DNA of 64,000 bases from CATQGW01 sp965262235 (lineage in GTDB: Bacteria > Chloroflexota > Dehalococcoidia > Bin125), in the NCBI GenBank assembly GCA_965262235.1, contig OZ253504.1, positions 868,001-932,000 on the forward strand, read 5' to 3'. The notes beneath the pieces are model-generated. The model searched no databases. It was not told where the DNA came from and saw only the letters and a list, made by a program, of their open reading frames with translations. Positions 16,498 through 24,677 of this stretch are shown one piece after another. Position 1 is the first letter of the stretch. The number at the start of each line of letters is the position of its first letter. The translations under genes were made by a program, and so were the position numbers.

Positions 16498-16917
16498 ATG
16501 ACCACCGAGCCAATCGAGAGCCACGCCGTCCACAGCCGCCGCATACTCGACCACGCCGACGAAATGATCGCGCAGGGCGACCGCCTCCAGGCCTCCGAGA
16601 AGATCTGGGGAGCCGCCGCGCACCGCCTCAAGGAGATCGCCGCCGAGCGCCAATGGCCCAACGACAGCCACGCCGACGGGTGGGCGATCATCCACCACAT
16701 CCGACGGCAGACCGGCGACAGGCGGATCTCTGATCTGTTCAGCATCGCCAGCGACGCGCACCAGAACTTCTACGAGGATCGCTTTTCGCTCGAGATCTTG
16801 GCGGACAAGCTCGACGCGATCACTGAGCTGCTCTCCCTGCTCGACGACGCACATCAGACCCTTCCCCCCGACCTGCCCATGCCCGACGACCGCCACTACC
16901 GCAATCGCCACCGCTAG
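16498..16917 (+). CDS. PaREP1/HEPN-like protein, array copy 1
   Basis: 139 residues, soluble and helical. The core (RLQASEKIWGAAAHRLKEIA, then NDSHADGWAIIHHI, then ASDAHQNFYEDRF) fits the PaREP1 pattern: an A-x-EK-x-x-GA-x-x-H helix, an SH pair, and a LH/HQNFYE motif. PaREP1 proteins belong near the HEPN superfamily of nucleotide-transferase or RNase-related helical proteins; activity is unknown here. This copy is subtype A (HHIRRQTGD) with more changes than copy 2. GGAGCGAGCGA precedes the ATG. Confidence 0.75.
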   Translation: MTTEPIESHAVHSRRILDHADEMIAQGDRLQASEKIWGAAAHRLKEIAAERQWPNDSHADGWAIIHHIRRQTGDRRISDLFSIASDAHQNFYEDRFSLEILADKLDAITELLSLLDDAHQTLPPDLPMPDDRHYRNRHR

Positions 16918-16955
16918 TATCTACACGAATAACGACCAGAGGGCGGAGCGAGCGA

Positions 16956-17375
16956 ATGACCACCGAGCCGATCGAGAGCCACGCCGTCCACAGCCGGCGG
17001 ATGCTCGACCATGCAGCCGAGATGCTTGCGCAGGGCGACCGCCTGCAAGCCTCCGAAAAAATCTGGGGCGCCGCAGCGCACCGCCTCAAGGAGATCGCCG
17101 TCGAGCGCCAGTGGCCCAACGACAGCCACGCCGACGGCGCGGCGATCATCCACCACATCCGGCGGCAGACCGGCGACAGGCGGATCTCGGATCTGTTCGG
17201 TACAGCCAGCGATGCACACCAAAACTTCTACGAGGACCGCTACTCGCTGGAGCATTTGGCGGACATGCTTGCGGCGGTCACCGAGCTGCTCGCCCTACTG
17301 GACGACGCCCATCAAGCCCTTCCGCCCGATCTGCCCATGCCCGACGACCGCCACTACCGCAATCGCCACCGCTGA
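16956..17375 (+). CDS. PaREP1/HEPN-like protein, array copy 2
   Basis: 139 residues, subtype A like copy 1 in the middle (IIHHIRRQTGDRRISDLFG) but closer to copies 3 and 4 in the first 55 residues (MLDHAAEMLAQGDRLQASEK). This mosaic suggests gene conversion inside the array. Ribosome site and spacer as in copy 1. The shared ends (SHAVHSRRMLDHA and DDRHYRNRHR) are kept, so all copies look like working genes without frameshifts. Confidence 0.75.
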   Translation: MTTEPIESHAVHSRRMLDHAAEMLAQGDRLQASEKIWGAAAHRLKEIAVERQWPNDSHADGAAIIHHIRRQTGDRRISDLFGTASDAHQNFYEDRYSLEHLADMLAAVTELLALLDDAHQALPPDLPMPDDRHYRNRHR

Positions 17376-17413
17376 GATTCGCGCGAGCAGCGACCAGACG
17401 ACGGAGCGAACGA

Positions 17414-17833
17414 ATGACCACCGAGCCGATCGAGAGCCACGCCGTCCACAGTCGGCGGATGCTCGACCACGCAGCCGAGATGCTGGCACAGGGCGACCGC
17501 CTGCAAGCCTCCGAGAAAATCTGGGGCGCCGCCGCGCACCGCCTCAAGGAGATCGCGGTCGAGCGCGAGTGGCCCAACGACAGCCACGCCGACGGCTTTG
17601 CGATCATCCAGTACATTTCGGACCAGTTTGGCCACAGGCGGATCTCGGAGCTGTTCGGAGTCGCAAGCGACACGCACCAGAACTTCTACGAGGACCGCCT
17701 CACACTGCCCACGCTGGAGGATCGGCTCGATGCCATCCGAGACCTGCTCTCCCTGCTCGATGACGCCCACCGAACCCTTCCGCCCGAACTGCCCATGCCC
17801 GACGACCGCCACTACCGCAATCGCCACCGCTAG
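17414..17833 (+). CDS. PaREP1/HEPN-like protein, array copy 3
   Basis: 139 residues, subtype B: IIQYISDQFGHRRISELFG and LPTLEDRLDAIRDLLSLLDD replace the subtype A segments, while the N-terminal third and the last 15 residues are as in the other copies. The spacer before it differs from the others (AGATTCGC instead of TAGTATCTACAC), marking the boundary between the A and B pairs. Confidence 0.75.
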   Translation: MTTEPIESHAVHSRRMLDHAAEMLAQGDRLQASEKIWGAAAHRLKEIAVEREWPNDSHADGFAIIQYISDQFGHRRISELFGVASDTHQNFYEDRLTLPTLEDRLDAIRDLLSLLDDAHRTLPPELPMPDDRHYRNRHR

Positions 17834-17871
17834 TATCTACACGAATAACGACCAGACGGGGGAGCGAGCGA

Positions 17872-18291
17872 ATGACCACCGAGCCAATCGAGAGCCACGC
17901 CGTCCACAGCCGGCGGATGCTCGATCACGCGGCCGCGATGCTCGCCCAGGGCGACCGCCTGCAAGCCTCAGAAAAAATCTGGGGCGCCGCAGCGCACCGC
18001 CTGAAGGAGATCGCCGTCGAGCGCCAGTGGCCCAACGACAGCCACGCCGACGGCTTTGCGATCATCCAGTACATCTCGGACCAGTTTGGCGACAGGCGGA
18101 TCTCGGATCTATTCGGAGTCGCGAGCGACACGCACCAGAACTTCTACGAGGACCGCCTCTCACTGCCCACGCTGGAGGATCGGCTCGATGCCATCCGAGA
18201 CCTGCTCGCCCTGCTCGATGACGCCCATCAAGCCCTCCCGCCCGACCTCCCGAGGCCCGACGACCGCCACTACCGCAACCGCCACCCCTAA
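17872..18291 (+). CDS. PaREP1/HEPN-like protein, array copy 4
   Basis: 139 residues, subtype B, nearly identical to copy 3 from residue 60 onward (IIQYISDQFGDRRISDLFGV, LPTLEDRLDAIRDLLALLDD). The start of helix 1 has AAMLAQ instead of AEMLAQ, and the C-terminus ends RNRHP. Last unit of the array; the sequence after it (AGATTCGC) matches the odd spacer before copy 3, so the array may have grown by duplication of a two-unit block. Confidence 0.75.
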   Translation: MTTEPIESHAVHSRRMLDHAAAMLAQGDRLQASEKIWGAAAHRLKEIAVERQWPNDSHADGFAIIQYISDQFGDRRISDLFGVASDTHQNFYEDRLSLPTLEDRLDAIRDLLALLDDAHQALPPDLPRPDDRHYRNRHP

Positions 18292-18353
18292 GATTCGCTC
18301 AGGCCGGTTCTCGCCGGCCGTAGCCCGCGCGAATGCGTCGAGAGGGATCCCCC

Positions 18354-19226
18354 ATGGACATCGGCTTCATCGGCACTGGCAACATCGGCAACCCCATGTG
18401 CGCCAACGTCATCAAGGGCGGTCACCGCGTCATCGTCAACGACCTCGTCGAGGAGCACGCCGCCAACCTGATCGAGCTCGGCGCAACCTGGGCCGAGTCC
18501 CCCGCTGCCGTCGCCGCCCAGAGCGAGATGATCCTCACCTCGCTCCCCGGCCCGCCCGAATTCGAGACCGTCCTGCTCGGCGAACACGGCATCCTCTCCG
18601 GCGCCGCTCCCGGCGCCGTCTGCTTCGACCTCTCCACCAACCTGCCCTCCGCGATCCGCCGCCTTGCCGCCAAAGCGGCCGAACAGGGCATCACCCTGCT
18701 CGACTCCCCCGTCTCCAACGGCGTCGACGGCGCAGAGCGCGCCGAACTCGCCGTCATGGTCGGCGGCGATCGCGCCGCCTTCGACAAGTACAAGCCCGTC
18801 CTCGAATGCATCGGCAACAACGTCTTCTACATGGGCGAACTGGGCATGGGCGCGCTGACCAAGGTCATCAACAACATGGTGGGAATCACCTGTTCGCAGG
18901 TGCTGATGGAGGCCACCGTGCTGGCCCGCAAAGCCGGCCTCGACCCGCAGCGCGCCTACGAGGTCATGAGCGTCGCCTCCGCCCGCACACATCTGCGCGC
19001 CATGCCCCAGCTGCTCGAGCGCAACTACGACAACCCCTCCTTCTTCCTCCAGTGGGCCGCCAAGGACGTCTCCCTCGCCGTCCAGATCGCCGGCGAGGAG
19101 GGCATGGCCCTGCCCCTCGCCAGCGCCGCCGCCGACTACCTCCTCCGCGCCAGCAACCGCGGCCTCGGACGCGCCTCGGTCACCGCCGCCCTCCAGGTCG
19201 CCGAAGCGGACGCCGGCCTCGACTAG
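18354..19226 (+). CDS. 3-hydroxyisobutyrate dehydrogenase family oxidoreductase
   Basis: About 290 residues, normal for beta-hydroxyacid dehydrogenases. Visible: the N-terminal NAD(P) site MDIGFIGTGNIGNPMCANV, the substrate-binding segment DSPVSNGVDGAERAELAVMVGG, and GMGALTKVINNMVG holding the catalytic Lys and Asn. It oxidises a 3-hydroxy acid to a semialdehyde or runs in reverse; which one is not evident. Start at 18354 because GAGAGGG precedes that ATG; an upstream ATG at 18333 lies before this site. Downstream is a 500-bp repeat region. Confidence 0.88.
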   Translation: MDIGFIGTGNIGNPMCANVIKGGHRVIVNDLVEEHAANLIELGATWAESPAAVAAQSEMILTSLPGPPEFETVLLGEHGILSGAAPGAVCFDLSTNLPSAIRRLAAKAAEQGITLLDSPVSNGVDGAERAELAVMVGGDRAAFDKYKPVLECIGNNVFYMGELGMGALTKVINNMVGITCSQVLMEATVLARKAGLDPQRAYEVMSVASARTHLRAMPQLLERNYDNPSFFLQWAAKDVSLAVQIAGEEGMALPLASAAADYLLRASNRGLGRASVTAALQVAEADAGLD

Positions 19227-19239
19227 CGGATCTCTCTGA

Positions 19240-19700
19240 ATAACTCCCCCCCCGCTTTGCGGGGGGAGATGCCGAAGCCTGCCCCTGCGCAGGCAGGGGG
19301 CAGAGGGGGGCTGCGGTCCCGCCTCACCGGCGTGGCTGTATCTGGCCAAGCGGGGGCGCCCGCTCTGTCACTCCGTGCCACCCCCCCCCTCGCGGCGGAG
19401 AGCTGCCCAACCCAATTCCCTTGCTCCCCCCCGAGGAGACCTGCGCGTAATCTCCATTTCCCCTCTCCCCCCGCTCTGCGGGGGGAGATGCCGAAGGCAG
19501 AGGGGGGCTCCGCGCGCGCCCTCACCAGATAGCGGAAGCTCCCCACCGTCACTTCGTCACACCGCCACCGGCAGGGAAGGTCGGAGCAGTGGGACTTACG
19601 CGCAGGTCTCCGAGGGGGGAGCTGCCGAAGGCTGAGGGGGGAGCTGCCGAAGGCTGAGGGGGGAGCTGCCGAAGGCTGAGGGGGGAGGCCACCCCCACTC
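19240..19700. repeat. Cluster of REP-like palindromes, including an inverted pair
   Basis: Gene-free stretch packed with the dispersed repeat. A copy at about 19,245-19,312 contains the extra inner palindrome CCTGCCCCTGCGCAGGCAGG. It is followed by GCTGCGGTCCCGCCTCACC and a spacer with GTGGCTGTATCTGGCC, then an inverted half at 19,368-19,400 beginning CTCTGTCACTCCGTG. The same spacer and the same inverted half flank the complete IS110 at 35-36 kb, so this is a related pair without the insertion. A further copy lies at 19,460-19,506. Confidence 0.75.
19614..19679 (+). repeat. 22-bp tandem repeat, three units
   Basis: Three exact head-to-tail units of 22 bp, GGGGGGAGCTGCCGAAGG followed by CTGA, plus a partial fourth. 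The unit is the right half of the dispersed REP-like repeat, so it arose by slippage or unequal crossing-over inside one copy. There are no spacers, so it is not a CRISPR array. Confidence 0.85.
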
Positions 19701-19722
19701 CCCCACTCCCCCCAGCGAGCGG

Positions 19723-19728
19723 TACACT
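19723..19728 (+). promoter_or_regulatory. -10 element TACACT for leaderless ccdA-like mRNA
   Basis: TACACT lies 7 bp before the ATG at 19736, and no ribosome-binding site is visible between them. This spacing puts the transcription start at or next to the start codon. No clear -35 is present. The same arrangement is seen at 30,311, 40,278 and 62,892. Confidence 0.5.
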
Positions 19729-19735
19729 TTCCCCC

Positions 19736-20575
19736 ATGGCCATCGCCGAAGCCATCCCGACAGGCGCACCGACCACCGCCCGGCGCGTGGTCTTCTTTCA
19801 TGCCCTTGCGTTCGTCTTCGGCTTCAGCGTCGTCTTCGTCGCCCTCGGCGCCCTGCTCGGCGCGCTCGGCTCGGCCTTCAGCGACGAGCTGATCTGGTTC
19901 CAGCGCATCGCCGGCGCCCTGCTCGTGATCCTCGGCCTGCACCTCGCCGAAGTCATTCGCATCGGCTTCCTCTACCGCAGCTTCCAGGTCGGCGGCTCCT
20001 CGCCCTCGCCGCGCGCCACAGCCCGCGCAACCGGCATCCGCGCCAGCGCCGACTACGCCCGGTCGCTCGTCGTCGGCGTCGCCTTCTCAATCGGCTGGAC
20101 CCCCTGCGTCGGCCCCATCCTCGCCGGCATCCTCGTCCTCGCGCTCGACTCCGCCTCCCTCTTCCAGGCCACCATCCTGCTCGTCTGCTACGCCGCCGGC
20201 CTCGGCATCCCCTTCCTGCTCGTCGGCGTCGCCCTCGGCGCATCGACCAAGTTCCTGCGCAAGATGAACCGCTGGATGCCGCTCGTCGGCGTCATCTCCG
20301 GCGTCCTGCTGATCTTCGTCGGCATGCTGATCGCCCTGGACCGAGTCGTGGTGCTCAACGACGCCCTCGGCTCAATCGGCCTCGACATCGTCACCAACGA
20401 CGGCAGCGAGATGCTCGACCTCAACCTCGGCTCTGCCCTGATCGCCTTCGTCGGCGGCTTCGTCTCGTTCATCTCCCCCTGCGTGCTGCCGCTCGTGCCC
20501 ATCTACCTCGGCCATCTCGCCGGCATCGGCGCCGAGCGGGTCCACGCCCCCCAACCGATCGTCGCCGCCGACTAG
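19736..20575 (+). CDS. CcdA/DsbD-type thiol-electron transporter, permuted order
   Basis: 279 residues, six or seven membrane segments. CcdA carries reducing equivalents across the membrane through two Cys, one in TM1 (SPCVLPLVP) and one in TM4 (GWTPCxGP). Both are present but in reversed order: GWTPCVGPILAGIL is near residue 122 and FISPCVLPLVPIYLGHLAG near 250, at the C-terminus. The N-terminus (RRVVFFHALAFVFGFSVVF) corresponds to canonical TM2. Joining C- to N-terminus would restore the family order, so this looks like a circular permutation. The final four bases overlap the convergent antiporter gene. No thioredoxin partner is adjacent. Confidence 0.8.
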   Translation: MAIAEAIPTGAPTTARRVVFFHALAFVFGFSVVFVALGALLGALGSAFSDELIWFQRIAGALLVILGLHLAEVIRIGFLYRSFQVGGSSPSPRATARATGIRASADYARSLVVGVAFSIGWTPCVGPILAGILVLALDSASLFQATILLVCYAAGLGIPFLLVGVALGASTKFLRKMNRWMPLVGVISGVLLIFVGMLIALDRVVVLNDALGSIGLDIVTNDGSEMLDLNLGSALIAFVGGFVSFISPCVLPLVPIYLGHLAGIGAERVHAPQPIVAAD

Positions 20576-22494
20576 CGCCGCATCTCCCGCAAAAAGTCCA
20601 GCGGCCCGTCGGGGCTGGCGTCGCTCAGCAGCGCGCTGGCGTTGGCCACATCCTCTGGATCGCCCCCCAGCGTCACCCGGTCATGCAGATAGAGCGGCGT
20701 GTCACCTGCGGGGATCACCGCTTCGCCGCCGCGCAGCATCACCAGCACCCGCGTGCCCCCGGGCCAGGCGACCTCGCTCAGCGCCTGCCCATGCAGTCGC
20801 GGGTTGCGCATCACCACCTCGACCAGCCCCGAGTCCCGATCCGACAGCGCCCCGTAGAGCCCGGGGCGCAGCACCGCGCTCTCCAGCGCCAGCGCCGTCG
20901 CCTCCGACGCGTGGTACGTCTCGACCTCCATCAGCTCAAGCTGATGGTTGAGCTCCGTGACCCACGTCACCACCCGCAGCTCCGCGTCTACCGCCCGCAA
21001 CGATCGCGCGATCGCCGCGGCGTCGGCCGGCGCCGCCGACTCCGTGATCACCGCGACATCCGCACCCGCCGCGTTCGCCGCCTCCAGCGTCGCGACGTCC
21101 GTCGGATCGCCGATCACCACTGTCACCCCGGCCGTCGCCACGGAGCGCGGCAATGACTCGTGGGGTCCGTGGATCACCACCACCGACCGGCCCGCGACAC
21201 TCAGCCGCTCCGCCAGGATCGCCGCCAGCTGCCCGCCGCCGATCAGCAGCGCATGGCCGCCGCTCCGCGCGCTGCGCCGACCCGCCAACCAGGCGAACAG
21301 CGGCGGCGCGATGACCGTCGAAAGCAGCGCCATCAGCAGCAGCGCACCGTGCTGCCCGGCGTCGATGATCCCCACCTCCTCGGCGATCGCCCCCGCCGCC
21401 AGTACCAGGCTCAGGTTCGCGGCCAGCAACGCGCCGCCCGCCAGCCCGCGCCGCACGCCGAAGACCGGCGCGAAGCCCAGCAACGCCGGCGCCATCTTGG
21501 TCGCAAACGCGACCGCGAGCAGTAGCGGCGCAAGCAGGAACGCATCCCACGAATCAAACACCGCGCCCAAGTCGAGCGTCGCCCCCGCGTGGATGAAAAA
21601 GATCGGGACGAAGAACCCGTAGCCCAGCGCGTCGAGCTTGACCCGCACGATCGAACCGTGCCGCGGCGAAATGATCGTCGCCGCCAGCCCCGCCATGAAC
21701 GCCCCCAGCACGAGCTCGGTCCCCACCGTCTGCGAGAGCGCCACAAACATCACCAGCAGCGCCAGCGCCGCGCGGATCTTCAGCTGCGACGAGGTCTGCG
21801 CGAGCTCGTGCAGCGTCTTCGGCAACGTCGGGAAGCGGTCGCTGCCGTAGTTGACCAACCAGACCAGCAGCCCGAGCGCCCCGGGAATCGCGAGCAGCAA
21901 CGCGAAACGCCAGCCGATCCCGCCGCGCTCCAGCGCCGCCACGACCCCGACCCCAATGATCGCGACGAACTCGAGCAGGAAGCCGGCGATTAGCAACGGC
22001 TGACCGATCCCACCCAGGTCGGGGCGATCCTTCAGCACCGGCACCACAACGCCAACCGCGGTCGCCATCAGAATGAACAGCAGCATCGGCAGCTGCGCGC
22101 CCTCGATCAGCCCGATCCGCTCGAGCCCCATCAGACAGCCCCACGTCGCCGCCATCACCAACCCCAGCATCAGCACCGCCGAGACCAGCGGGTGGCGCAG
22201 CGCCACCGCGGGAACCCACCACTGATCGCCCGGCCGGCGCGCGATCACGCCGAGATTGATCTCCAGCCCCGAGAGGAACATCAGGTACGCGAAGCCGAAC
22301 AAGGCCAGAAACGTGAGCCACTCGTTCTCGTCGATCAGCCCCAGCACCGAGTTGCCGAAGACCATCCCGAGCACGACCTCGCCGACCACCGCCGGCAGCA
22401 GCCCACCGGTCAGCCGCCAGGTCACGAACGGGATGACGACCGCCAGCGCCGAGACCAGCAGCAGCGGAGTGAAGTCGACCGTGCCTTCCATCAC
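20572..22494 (-). CDS. CPA2-type cation:proton antiporter with TrkA domains
   Basis: 640 residues. About residues 1-400 form the 12-helix Kef/CPA2 transporter (LLPAVVGEVVLGMVFGNSVL, FALLLAIPGALGLLVW, GTELVLGAFMAGLAATI). A nucleotide-binding TrkA-N/RCK domain begins near residue 410 (HALLIGGGQLAAILAERL), followed by a TrkA-C domain near 545-630. It exchanges K+ or Na+ for H+ across the cytoplasmic membrane, gated by NAD(H) or a similar ligand on the RCK domain. The start codon has no good ribosome site. It overlaps the end of the CcdA-like gene tail to tail by 4 bp. Confidence 0.9.
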   Translation of the reverse strand: MMEGTVDFTPLLLVSALAVVIPFVTWRLTGGLLPAVVGEVVLGMVFGNSVLGLIDENEWLTFLALFGFAYLMFLSGLEINLGVIARRPGDQWWVPAVALRHPLVSAVLMLGLVMAATWGCLMGLERIGLIEGAQLPMLLFILMATAVGVVVPVLKDRPDLGGIGQPLLIAGFLLEFVAIIGVGVVAALERGGIGWRFALLLAIPGALGLLVWLVNYGSDRFPTLPKTLHELAQTSSQLKIRAALALLVMFVALSQTVGTELVLGAFMAGLAATIISPRHGSIVRVKLDALGYGFFVPIFFIHAGATLDLGAVFDSWDAFLLAPLLLAVAFATKMAPALLGFAPVFGVRRGLAGGALLAANLSLVLAAGAIAEEVGIIDAGQHGALLLMALLSTVIAPPLFAWLAGRRSARSGGHALLIGGGQLAAILAERLSVAGRSVVVIHGPHESLPRSVATAGVTVVIGDPTDVATLEAANAAGADVAVITESAAPADAAAIARSLRAVDAELRVVTWVTELNHQLELMEVETYHASEATALALESAVLRPGLYGALSDRDSGLVEVVMRNPRLHGQALSEVAWPGGTRVLVMLRGGEAVIPAGDTPLYLHDRVTLGGDPEDVANASALLSDASPDGPLDFLREMRR

Positions 22495-22508
22495 TTACGT
22501 GCCAACGC

Positions 22509-23324
22509 CTACGCGCCCGCCGCCGCTGCCGCATCCGCATCGAACTCGCTGAAGAAGTTCAGTGCAGCGGCGTTGAACTCTTCAGCGGCGCCGATGTTCA
22601 CCGCATGCGGCGCCTGCACCCGCACCACCCGCATGTTCGCCGCGTGCTGCTCCACCCATTCACGCGCCGGCCGGAACGCCGCCTCACGATCCCCGGCGAC
22701 CAGCAGCGTCGGCACCAGGTTGCTGGGCAGTCGCTCGCGCATCGAGGTGTGAGGCGAGGTGTGCAGCATCGTGCGCGAGATGCCGATCGGCGTGCTGCGC
22801 CGCATGTCGGCGTCGAACTGCGCCTTGAGCTCGGCCGACAGCGCCCGCGCGCGACTCGGGTACAGCGGGTGAGACATCACCGCTTCGATCCCACCGTCCG
22901 CGATCTGCATTGCGCGCGCCCGCGCCGCCTCCGGATCGCGGACCCGGATCGTGTCCGAGAAGGCCGAGTGCGAGTTGGTCACCACGTGGGCGATCACGTC
23001 GTCGGGATGGGACATCACATAGTTCAGCGACAACGCCGCCCCCAGCGACTGCCCGACGACAAACCAGCGCTCGGAGCCGATCGACTCGCGGATCGCATCG
23101 AAGCGCTCCGCGTAGCGGTCGGGGTGGTAATCCTCGGGGTCTTCCGGCGCCGGCGAACGACCGTGGCCGAGCAGCTCGACCACGACAGTGCGATAGCGCC
23201 GCTGAAACGCCGGCAGGTTGAGCAACCAGTGCGCGCGGCAGGTCAGAATCCCGTGGACGAACAGCACCGCCGGCGCGCCTGGCGGGCCCTGAACGTCATA
23301 GCTGATGTCGATGCTCACGGCCAT
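22509..23324 (-). CDS. Alpha/beta hydrolase
   Basis: 271 residues. VLFVHGILTCRAHW is the oxyanion segment, VVGQSLGAALSLNYV holds the nucleophile Ser, VAGDREAAFRPAREW holds the likely Asp, and the His is in VQAPHAVNIGAAEEF near the end. The fold serves esterases, C-C hydrolases and haloperoxidases; the substrate is not evident. It starts 13 bp after the stop of the degenerate di-iron gene and is the third gene of that operon, so it may hydrolyse a product of the di-iron complex. Confidence 0.88.
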   Translation of the reverse strand: MAVSIDISYDVQGPPGAPAVLFVHGILTCRAHWLLNLPAFQRRYRTVVVELLGHGRSPAPEDPEDYHPDRYAERFDAIRESIGSERWFVVGQSLGAALSLNYVMSHPDDVIAHVVTNSHSAFSDTIRVRDPEAARARAMQIADGGIEAVMSHPLYPSRARALSAELKAQFDADMRRSTPIGISRTMLHTSPHTSMRERLPSNLVPTLLVAGDREAAFRPAREWVEQHAANMRVVRVQAPHAVNIGAAEEFNAAALNFFSEFDADAAAAAGA

Positions 23325-23336
23325 ACGGTAGCCGCG

Positions 23337-24593
23337 CTAGACGTTGTCGCCAGCGCTCTCGGCGATGAGATCGGGATTCAACGTCTTGAGCAACGGGTCC
23401 TGACCGGCCAGCGGCAGAATCCCGACCGCCTCCCCGTGGCGCTCGAACCCGGCCTCGTGCAGCCGCGTCACATAGTCGCGGTACTGCTGCGCGCGCAGCT
23501 TGCCCAGCGCCTCAACGCCCGCGTCAATGCGCTCGACGCCGTCGGCGAAGAGCACGGCCAGCGCTTCGCGCTCGACGTTCGATAGCAGCAGCTCGGCGGC
23601 CAGCCCGCCTTCGGCCTTCGCGAGGAAGATGTTGACGTGCTCGTGACCGCGGTTCGAATAGCGCAGGTACCACTCGAGGTGCTTCAGACCGTACTCAAGG
23701 TGCCGATGCGAGTCGGCCGCCAGGCGGCTGAACAGGTCGCGGTCGAAATCAGTCCGCGCCCACTCCCCGGCCATGTCGAACGCTGTCACCTCATACGACT
23801 TGTAGACCACGTTGAGCGCGACCATCATGTCGGTGTACGTGAGCGCTGAGTACCAGGCACTGGTGATGTCGCCGAGCGGCGCCTTGCCGATCACCCCGCT
23901 ACCGATCAGCGCGCGCTTGCGCAGCGCCTCGACCTTGCGACCCGCGTCGTAGACCTGCGTGGCCAGGAACAGCTTGACCTCGTGGAAGCCGTAGGAGATT
24001 GACTCCAGCCAGCGGCTGATGATCTTCTGTTCGGCAATCCCGTAGGTCGAATAGACCGCGCAGATCTGCCCCGTCGCCCGCTCCACGTCGGGTGACAGCT
24101 CCGGCAGGCCCGCCCAGTCGAGATCGGTGGCGGGAACCCAGCGGTCGCGAATCGCATCCTCGTACAGGTCGCTGACACCTTCGGCCCAGACCTCGTTGCG
24201 GTTGAAGATCGTGTAGAGCCCGGGCATGTGCAGGCCCGGCGCCGGTCGCGTCCCGCGCGGCGTGTCATTCTCCAGGTCCCACGAATCCGGCACATTGCCG
24301 TAGGAGCCGATATCGACATCGCTGAGCCGCATCCCGTCGGGCGACGGCGTGGGCCTGAGTCCCCGTTCGCCGCCCGGCTGAAACATCACGAACTGCGCGC
24401 CGGTGGCGTACGGATGATCGGGATCGGCCTCGACCCAATCGAGCCACTTGCCGATCCGCTCCGGATCGATCGTGATGTTCAGCAACGCTTCGATCTGCGC
24501 CGATCGCGCAACCGACCCTTCGATCCGAGCGATCAGCTCGTTCGACCAACCACGCGCGCTCGCCCGCATCTTGATTGTCTGGCTGAGCTCCAT
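23337..24593 (-). CDS. Ferritin-like di-iron protein, ligands lost
   Basis: 418 residues, clearly paralogous to the protein encoded upstream (24,678-25,769) by the segment order around KLFLATQVYDAGRKVEALRKRAL and RLAADSHRHLEYG. In the partner these read LGTQLMDEARHLDVFRKRAL and SAQDESRHLAFG. The first E-x-x-H is replaced (Glu and His to Ala and Lys) and the Glu of the second is Ser, so the di-iron site cannot form as usual. It may be the structural beta subunit of a heteromeric oxygenase, as in bacterial multicomponent monooxygenases. It is followed 13 bp later by the hydrolase gene. Confidence 0.72.
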   Translation of the reverse strand: MELSQTIKMRASARGWSNELIARIEGSVARSAQIEALLNITIDPERIGKWLDWVEADPDHPYATGAQFVMFQPGGERGLRPTPSPDGMRLSDVDIGSYGNVPDSWDLENDTPRGTRPAPGLHMPGLYTIFNRNEVWAEGVSDLYEDAIRDRWVPATDLDWAGLPELSPDVERATGQICAVYSTYGIAEQKIISRWLESISYGFHEVKLFLATQVYDAGRKVEALRKRALIGSGVIGKAPLGDITSAWYSALTYTDMMVALNVVYKSYEVTAFDMAGEWARTDFDRDLFSRLAADSHRHLEYGLKHLEWYLRYSNRGHEHVNIFLAKAEGGLAAELLLSNVEREALAVLFADGVERIDAGVEALGKLRAQQYRDYVTRLHEAGFERHGEAVGILPLAGQDPLLKTLNPDLIAESAGDNV

Positions 24594-24677
24594 GCTCCGC
24601 CTCCCTGCTGCGATTGCCCTGCCCTGAGTGCCCTGCTGTGACCGAATTGGGGGCCGAACGGCCCGGCTGGGCCTGCG

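Larger units (their letters stand above)
16460..18291 (+). repeat. Tandem array: four 458-bp gene-sized units
   Basis: The four ATG codons at 16498, 16956, 17414 and 17872 are exactly 458 bp apart and the four stops (16917, 17375, 17833, 18291) keep the same phase. Each unit is a 139-codon gene plus a 38-bp spacer. Three spacers share TAGTATCTACACGAATAACG; the third spacer (before 17414) is AGATTCGC-like, a string that reappears after unit 4. Units 1-2 and units 3-4 form two subtypes in the middle of the protein, while the first 55 codons are almost the same in all four. Confidence 0.95.

Noticed and set aside
16460..18291. Regular repeat spacing that could suggest CRISPR or satellite DNA.
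   Set aside because: The 458-bp unit is a complete gene with its leader, and differences between copies follow codon positions and protein subtypes.
19614..19679. Tandem 22-bp units as a possible small CRISPR array or iteron origin.
   Set aside because: No spacers, only three units, and the unit is half of the dispersed REP-like repeat; no replication gene is near.
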